This document shows positions 15,230 to 19,419 of a stretch of DNA of 19,419 nt, piece by piece (the stretch's first letter is position 1; each line of letters opens with the position of its first letter). Below the pieces are notes generated by a model. It searched no databases. It was not told the origin of the DNA and was given only the letters and a program-made list of their open reading frames with translations. The stretch comes from Thermohalobaculum sp050330995 (GTDB taxonomy: Bacteria > Pseudomonadota > Alphaproteobacteria > Rhodobacterales > Rhodobacteraceae). A program made the translations under genes and the position numbers. Location: contig JBHJHI010000063.1 of the NCBI GenBank assembly GCA_050330995.1, forward strand, positions 1-19,419. The letters are read 5' to 3'.

Positions 15230-15481
15230 TCGATCAGCGTGCGCGGAGGGGCGCGGTCCGGCAGTCGACCTCGTCGACGTGCGGCGCGGCGATCCGGACG
15301 GCGACCTCCGCTGGCGCGCTCGGTCCTCGCTGCCCGAGGTCGCGGTAGCCGGTCCCGCGACGACGGTGCGGCGCGCCGTCCGCGAAACGGCCCCCCGGCA
15401 GGCCATGCGGTCCCTCGCCCCCATGGGCGCCGTCGCGTCGGGCCCCCTTGCGGCGGCTGCGGCAGGGACTTCGTCTCCGCC

Positions 15482-16858
15482 TCAGCTCGCGTCGGTCCCG
15501 CAGGACCAGGTCTCGACGGTGAAGAACGAGCGCGGGTAGCTGCGGGCCTCGAACAGCGTGCCGACACGCTCCTCGTCGTATCGGTTGACGTAATCCCACA
15601 CGATCTCGCCGTCGCGCGTGATCTGGAACGCGCGTCCGGCGTTCGTCTCGGTCACCAGCAGATCGCCGTCGGGCAGGACCTGGCTCTTGCCCCGCGTCGC
15701 CGAGTAGAAGAGGCCGTCGCCGCCGACGAGAACCGTCTCGCTGCCGTCGGCCGGATCGATCGCGACGATGCGAGAGCCGCCGAGCGCGGACCCGTCGTCG
15801 GTGCCGTCGCGGCGATTGTCGTAGAGCACGATGGTGCCGTCGGCGACCCAGTCGGGATCGTGCTGGCGGAGGTAGCTGCCGACGTGCCACCACAGGAGCC
15901 GGCCGCTCTCGGCGTCGAGGACGGCGATCATGTTCTGGTTGCGGTAGGACACGAGCAGATCGCCGGCCGCGAACATCGGGAACGCCGCGACCATGGACGC
16001 CGGGAGCGGCTCCACGTCGTTCAGGTGGAACACCTCGTCGCTCTGGTCGCCGCCCCCGCGGTTGCCGAGCCGGGAGGGATCGTCCACGCCGTTCTGCGCG
16101 ATCATGCCCTCCAGCCCGGCTTCGAGGAGCGCCTCGAGCGCGCTCAGACGCCGCTCGATCGTCCCGTCCGGGGAGAGGTGCCACAACTCGTCGACCTTCA
16201 GCGGCGTGTCGAGCACCGGCCAGGGCGACGGCTCGCCGGCGCGGTAGAGCCGCCCTCCGGGCACCCACCATCCGCCCGCCCCGTCGGGCTCGATCGAATG
16301 ATGGAAGACCCCCGGACGCGCCCAGACGCGCGCGCCGCAGCGATCCAGCTTCACGAGCCCGTTGAGGGAGACCACGTTCAGCAGATCCCCTTCCGGCGTC
16401 AGCGCGATCCCCTGGTAGGACACGTTCCAGTCCCGCTGCGGCGGCGCCTTCCAGGGACGAAGGGCGGGATCCGCGGCGTCCGGATCGAGATCGTCCGGCG
16501 CGAAGTGCTCGGCGTAGCTGAGCGACCAGACCGCGAGGACCGTCCCGTCCCGCTCGATCAGCCGCGCCTCCAGTCTGTCGCCGAACAGCCCCTGCAGGAG
16601 CACCAGCCGGTCGTCCCCGACGACGTCGGTGACCACGCCGGACCCCGTCCCAGGCCGGCGGGCGAGGTAACGGTCCGGGCGCAGGCCCGTCAGCGTGGTC
16701 GCGTCCTCCGAGACGGCCTGGAAGGCGTCGGCGATCCCGACCGCGGCGCGGTAGGGCGCGAGGCGATAGTGTGCCGACGCGATACCGGCGGCATAGAGGC
16801 CACCGGCGACCAGCACGACGGCGGCCGCGACGGAGACGAGCTTCGAGGTATCCGGCAT
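15482..16858 (-). CDS. Membrane-anchored arylsulfotransferase-like (ASST family) protein
   Basis: The product is 458 residues. A hydrophobic segment at about 7-28 acts as an uncleaved anchor or signal, placing the rest in the periplasm. The body is beta-propeller-like. Motifs fit the Arylsulfotran_2 group: VFHHSIEPDG with His186/His187, DEVFHLNDVEPLP with His278, and RQHDPDWVADGTIVLYDNR with His333. Family enzymes transfer sulfate between phenolic compounds through a covalent sulfo-His, without PAPS; many homologues are untested and may only bind ligands. An in-frame ATG at 16888 is possible, but a purine-rich GAGAGGGATAGGG precedes 16858 on this strand, so I prefer 16858. Its 5' leader runs straight into the recN remnant. 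It is convergent with the GT2 gene. Confidence 0.8.
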   Translation of the reverse strand: MPDTSKLVSVAAAVVLVAGGLYAAGIASAHYRLAPYRAAVGIADAFQAVSEDATTLTGLRPDRYLARRPGTGSGVVTDVVGDDRLVLLQGLFGDRLEARLIERDGTVLAVWSLSYAEHFAPDDLDPDAADPALRPWKAPPQRDWNVSYQGIALTPEGDLLNVVSLNGLVKLDRCGARVWARPGVFHHSIEPDGAGGWWVPGGRLYRAGEPSPWPVLDTPLKVDELWHLSPDGTIERRLSALEALLEAGLEGMIAQNGVDDPSRLGNRGGGDQSDEVFHLNDVEPLPASMVAAFPMFAAGDLLVSYRNQNMIAVLDAESGRLLWWHVGSYLRQHDPDWVADGTIVLYDNRRDGTDDGSALGGSRIVAIDPADGSETVLVGGDGLFYSATRGKSQVLPDGDLLVTETNAGRAFQITRDGEIVWDYVNRYDEERVGTLFEARSYPRSFFTVETWSCGTDAS

Positions 16859-16870
16859 CCCTATCCCTCT

Positions 16871-17204
16871 CGCGACGCCGAGGGGCACGACCGGGCGAGC
16901 GGCACCGCCGCGATCGACTTCGGCGCACCGGCCGGGCCGGTCGACCGTATCGCGTCGAGGGGCGGGCTATCGCGCTTGCCGCTCGCGCTCAAGGCCTGCC
17001 TCGCGGGCGCGAGCGACGGGCCGAGCATGGCGGTCGACGAGATCGACCACGAGGCGGGCGGCGCCACGGTCGACGCGGTCGGCCGCCGCTCCCTCGGGCG
17101 AGAGGGCGCGGCTGGAGGAGCCGGCGCGGAGGCTCTCGGGCGAGAAAATCACGCCCGAGGCGCTGAGCGCGGCGCGGGCGTTGCTGGCGAGAAAGGTGGC
17201 GTGA
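16871..17204 (+). pseudogene. Decayed, 5'-truncated copy of the recN 3' end
   Basis: This stretch aligns in the same orientation with recN 3651-4121. In the segment matching recN 3692-3877 I count about 27 mismatches in about 187 bases (roughly 85% identity). About 130 bases of recN (near 3879-4005, including the THSPQVA motif) are missing. After the gap the match resumes with ARLEEPARRLSGEKITPEALSAARALLARKVA-type coding in a different frame, down to the equivalent TGA at 17202-17204. The ABC signature is broken (SGGELSR became SRGGLSR) and Walker B Phe is lost (MVFDEID became MAVDEID). Homology stops at the stop codon. There is no start codon or ATPase head, so it is a non-functional remnant. 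Confidence 0.92.
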
Positions 17205-17318
17205 GTGGAGAGCGTGGACGTCGGTTCGTGACCCCAACCAGACCTTCGTGCGCGCTGCGCTTCCTTCGATCGAACCGCCGCTGGGCGAAGACGCTACCCG
17301 TGGAGCCAATGCGATGAC

Positions 17319-17346
17319 GGGCGCCGGACGCGGGGGCCCGACGCCC
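17319..17346 (-). terminator. Candidate terminator after the VPLPA-CTERM gene
   Basis: Nine-base arms (GGGCGCCGG and CCGACGCCC) with one mismatch flank a 10-base loop, just downstream of the minus-strand stop at 17352. There is no clear T run on the minus strand. Confidence 0.3.
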
Positions 17347-17351
17347 TGTCG

Positions 17352-18194
17352 TCAGGCGCGGCGCCGGCGCAGCATCATCAGCCCGAGCGCCGAGGCCAGG
17401 AGCGCCGCCGGCGCCGGCAGCGGCACGACGCCGGTGTCGCTCGCCTGCGGCTCGCCGAAGATGAAGTCGTCCATCACCACGGCGTCGCCGCCGCCGCCGA
17501 AGCTCCCGTTCGACAGGAACGGCGCCGAGCCCGAGTTGATCCGCACCCGCGCGATCTCGGCGCTCGCGAGCGCGACGCCGGCGAAGCTGAGGCCGGCGTT
17601 GCCGCTCTGGGGCACGACGAGCGTCTCGATCAGCTGGTCCTGGCTGTCGAAGAACGACATGGTCGAGGCGTCGCTCTCGACGTCGGTGAACACCACGCCG
17701 AGCCCGCGCGTGGTCGTGGGCGTGGTCTGGTCGGCGGGGTCGAAGAACAGCACGTCGAAGGCGGTGCCGCCCACGGGGGTGAACAGCCGCTCGGGGCTGA
17801 AGGTGGTGAAGTCGTTCGCGAAGCCGAACTCGACCGGCTGGCCCGAGGCTTCGGTCGAGGACAGCGCGAAGCCGGTGGTCGCGCCCGCGGGCGCGAACTC
17901 GATACCCCGCGCGCGCGGCGCGGCGTCGCCGTTGAAGAAGTCGCCCGGGAACGGGTTCGGGTCGGAGATCGCGTCGGGGGCCGCGTCCCAGTTGATCTGG
18001 CGCCGGCCGTTCTGGTCGTGGTTGGCCGGCTCGAAGGCGTTGAGCGTGCCGAGCGCGTCGCGGAAGTCGTCGACGGTGCCCTGGATGTCGGCCGCGCTCG
18101 CGCCGGTGGCGGTGAAGGTCGCGGCCTGCGCGGGCGAGGCGATCGGGGCGGCGGCGGCGAGCGCCGAGGCGAAGGCGATGGTCGCGGGTTTCAT
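17352..18194 (-). CDS. Secreted VPLPA-CTERM sorting-domain protein
   Basis: The product is 280 residues. It has a Sec signal peptide (MKPATIAFASALAAAA..., cleavage probably after AQA at residue 24). The body is a Gly/Asp/Phe-rich beta-sandwich-like domain, with segments such as AFDVLFFDP and IARVRINSG and a final VVMDDFIFGEP. The C terminus is a tripartite sorting tail: VPLPA at 257-261, a hydrophobic helix, and RRRR before the last residue. In Rhodobacterales such tails are recognised by an exosortase, and carriers usually occur in genomes that make exopolysaccharide. The function of the body is unknown; calcium or glycan binding is only a guess. The ATG at 18194 is preceded by AGGGAG at good spacing; the open frame upstream to 18299 lacks a signal-like N terminus. 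No exosortase gene is in the window. Confidence 0.85.
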   Translation of the reverse strand: MKPATIAFASALAAAAPIASPAQAATFTATGASAADIQGTVDDFRDALGTLNAFEPANHDQNGRRQINWDAAPDAISDPNPFPGDFFNGDAAPRARGIEFAPAGATTGFALSSTEASGQPVEFGFANDFTTFSPERLFTPVGGTAFDVLFFDPADQTTPTTTRGLGVVFTDVESDASTMSFFDSQDQLIETLVVPQSGNAGLSFAGVALASAEIARVRINSGSAPFLSNGSFGGGGDAVVMDDFIFGEPQASDTGVVPLPAPAALLASALGLMMLRRRRA

Positions 18195-18526
18195 GGTGCA
18201 CTCCCTGAGGTTGAAAGGCCGATCGAGAGGCGGACGCACCCCGGCGGGCCGTGCCGTGCTCTCGAAGCCTCGGTCGGCGCTTCCGGCGATCGGGTTCAAA
18301 GAAAGTCGGCGGGAAGCGCCCGGCCCGAGTGCAGGGGGGGTCGATCGGCGGTTCGTGCCTCCCGGCAGCGGACGCGCCGACGACGATTGAACCGCTTCTG
18401 GCCTTACGACGACCGATCGGAAGGCTCGGGTCGATCGGCCTGGCGTGTTGACGCGGTCGGTCGGGATCGGAGAGTGGGCGCGCCGCTCCCCGGGGCGAGC
18501 GACGGCGGCTGAACGAGGCGAGGATC
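18195..18526. other. Divergent intergenic region, no gene recognised
   Basis: These 332 bases separate the minus-strand VPLPA-CTERM gene from the plus-strand anti-sigma-like gene and should contain promoters in both directions. I see no convincing -35/-10 pair, only a few AT-containing patches (around 18296-18304 and 18386-18409). The translated frames are Arg/Gly-rich with no motifs. Confidence 0.5.
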
Positions 18527-19105
18527 ATGGACACCGACGCCCGCCTGCTCGCCTACCTCCAGGGCCGGCTCGACGCCGAGGACGCCGCCCGCCTCGAGGC
18601 GGAACTGGCCGAGAGCCCGGATCTGCGCGCCGAGCTCGCGGCGATGCGCGCCGCACGCGACGCGATGGCCCGCGAGCGCCCCGAACCGGCCGCCGGGGAG
18701 GCGGGATGGGACCGGCTGTCGGCGGCGATCGAGGCCGAGCGACGCCTGCCTGCCAACGACAACCGCCGCTTCTCGCTCGCGCAGGTCGCCGCGATCGCCG
18801 CCGCCGCCGTGATCGTCGTCCAGATCGCGACGCTGGCGCTGCCGATCGGCGACGAGGCCGGCTTCGTGCCCGCGAGCGAGACGACGGAGGCGACGGCCGG
18901 CCCCGCCCTGCGCGTGGCCTTCGCCGAGGAGGCCGGCGTCGGCGCGGTCACCGCGCTGCTCGGCGAGATCGGCGCCGAGGTCACCGGCGGGCCGAGCGCG
19001 ATCGGGCTCTATACCCTGAGCTTCGCCGACGAGGCGGCGCGCGAGGCGGCCGAGGCACGGCTCGCCGAACGCCCCGCTCTCGTGGCGATGGTGTCGCGGC
19101 CCTGA
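18527..19105 (+). CDS. Single-pass membrane anti-sigma-factor-like protein
   Basis: The product is 192 residues. The N-terminal helix region, LLAYLQGRLDAEDAARLEAEL followed by RAELAAMRAARDAM, is the usual anti-sigma opening (a short helical domain that binds the sigma factor). One hydrophobic segment at about 87-107 would anchor it in the inner membrane, leaving about 85 residues in the periplasm with GPSAIGLYTLSF. There is no Cys at all, so it is not a zinc-binding anti-sigma of the HxxxCxxC type. GAGGCGAGGATC precedes the ATG. The sigma factor gene lies immediately downstream on the opposite strand, which supports the call. What signal it senses is unknown. Confidence 0.72.
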   Translation: MDTDARLLAYLQGRLDAEDAARLEAELAESPDLRAELAAMRAARDAMARERPEPAAGEAGWDRLSAAIEAERRLPANDNRRFSLAQVAAIAAAAVIVVQIATLALPIGDEAGFVPASETTEATAGPALRVAFAEEAGVGAVTALLGEIGAEVTGGPSAIGLYTLSFADEAAREAAEARLAERPALVAMVSRP

Positions 19106-19120
19106 GCGTCGCGGGGCCGC
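19096..19120. terminator. Bidirectional hairpin between the anti-sigma and sigma genes
   Basis: Arms GCGGCCC (19096-19102) and GGGCCGC (19114-19120) flank an 11-base loop that includes the anti-sigma stop codon. The two converging genes are only 19 bases apart, so one hairpin could end both transcripts. Confidence 0.4.
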
Positions 19121-19124
19121 GCGA

Positions 19125-19419
19125 TCAGCGCCGCCCGAGGCAGTGCATTAGCGCGCGCTTGGCGTGGAAGATCCGCGTCTTGACCGTACCGGCGGGGATG
19201 GCCTCGATCTCGGCGATCTCCTCGTAGGGCAGCCCCTCGTAGAAGGCGAGGCGCACGACCGCGCGCTGCGCCGCCTTGAGGCCGGCGAGGCAGGCGCGCA
19301 CCCGCTCGGCGTCCTCGGCCGCCTCGATCACCGCCTCGGCGTCGGGGCTCTCGTCGGGCGGCTCCGGCACCGCTTCGACGAAGGACAACCGCGCGCCGCC
19401 GCGGATGCGGTCGACCGCC
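19125..19419 (-). CDS. ECF sigma factor, C-terminal part (partial)
   Basis: The gene enters from the right edge; the last 97 codons are visible, starting in AVDRIRGGARL, the end of the sigma region 2 helix pattern. Region 4 is complete: CLAGLKAAQRAVVRLAFYEG, then the helix-turn-helix YEEIAEIEAIPAGTVKTRIFHAKRAL, then the stop. This is standard for ECF (sigma-70 group IV) factors. A TTG at 19388 is open as a start but would remove region 2, so the true start is outside. The gene faces the anti-sigma-like gene tail-to-tail with 19 bases between, rather than following it in one operon. Confidence 0.92.
   Translation of the reverse strand, partial: AVDRIRGGARLSFVEAVPEPPDESPDAEAVIEAAEDAERVRACLAGLKAAQRAVVRLAFYEGLPYEEIAEIEAIPAGTVKTRIFHAKRALMHCLGRR

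Noticed and set aside
15199..15481. A possible gene fragment on the minus strand between the GT2 and arylsulfotransferase-like genes
   Set aside because: The frame has no start, no recognisable motif and no family resemblance that I could support.
4122..17204. Integrase-type island with a tRNA attachment site
   Set aside because: No tRNA, integrase, transposase or short perfect att repeat is visible. The only repeat pair is the diverged recN 3' end.
15083..17317. A 744-codon plus-strand frame ending in recN-like sequence
   Set aside because: Most of it is antisense to the arylsulfotransferase-like gene. Only the last part is recN-like, and it changes frame after the internal deletion, so this is not a gene fusion.

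Overview
This is a very GC-rich alphaproteobacterial chromosome segment, most likely Rhodobacterales. Three things point there: the end of ftsZ carries the alphaproteobacterial tail ending IPAFLRRQAN, followed by lpxC, bamD and recN in the conserved order; a secreted protein ends in a VPLPA-CTERM sorting tail, which is typical of that group; and both strands carry very long spurious antisense frames, as expected at this GC content. There are no rRNA or tRNA genes, CRISPR arrays, intact insertion sequences or recognisable integrases.

Layout. (1) 1-4121 is a housekeeping block on the plus strand: the ftsZ 3' end, lpxC (lipid A synthesis), bamD (outer-membrane assembly lipoprotein) and recN (DNA repair ATPase). 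(2) 4122-16870 is an accessory block that looks like a surface-glycan locus. A small DCC/DUF393 redox protein is followed by a tight plus-strand operon: an HTTM-like polytopic membrane protein, a PglK-type ABC flippase, a sulfotransferase and a glutamine-dependent asparagine synthase-like amidotransferase. The operon meets tail-to-tail a minus-strand pair (glycosyltransferase, then beta-propeller). A divergent GT2 glycosyltransferase and a minus-strand membrane-anchored arylsulfotransferase-like protein follow. (3) 16871-17204 is a decayed, 5'-truncated, internally deleted copy of the recN 3' end, in the same orientation as recN. (4) 17205-19419 holds a VPLPA-CTERM secreted protein, a single-pass anti-sigma-like protein and the 3' part of an ECF sigma factor gene, which converges on the anti-sigma gene.

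How the genes may work together (inference). The glycosyltransferases could build a lipid-linked oligosaccharide, the amidotransferase and sulfotransferase could decorate it, the PglK-like ABC protein could flip it, and the HTTM-like, DCC and arylsulfotransferase-like proteins could act at or outside the membrane. Initiating transferase, polymerase, ligase and PAPS-supply genes are not in the window. The main structural finding is that this locus lies between intact recN and a recN 3' remnant in direct orientation. This is the geometry left by integration of a molecule that carried a recN fragment, or by a duplication followed by decay, and it suggests a genomic island inserted just after recN.
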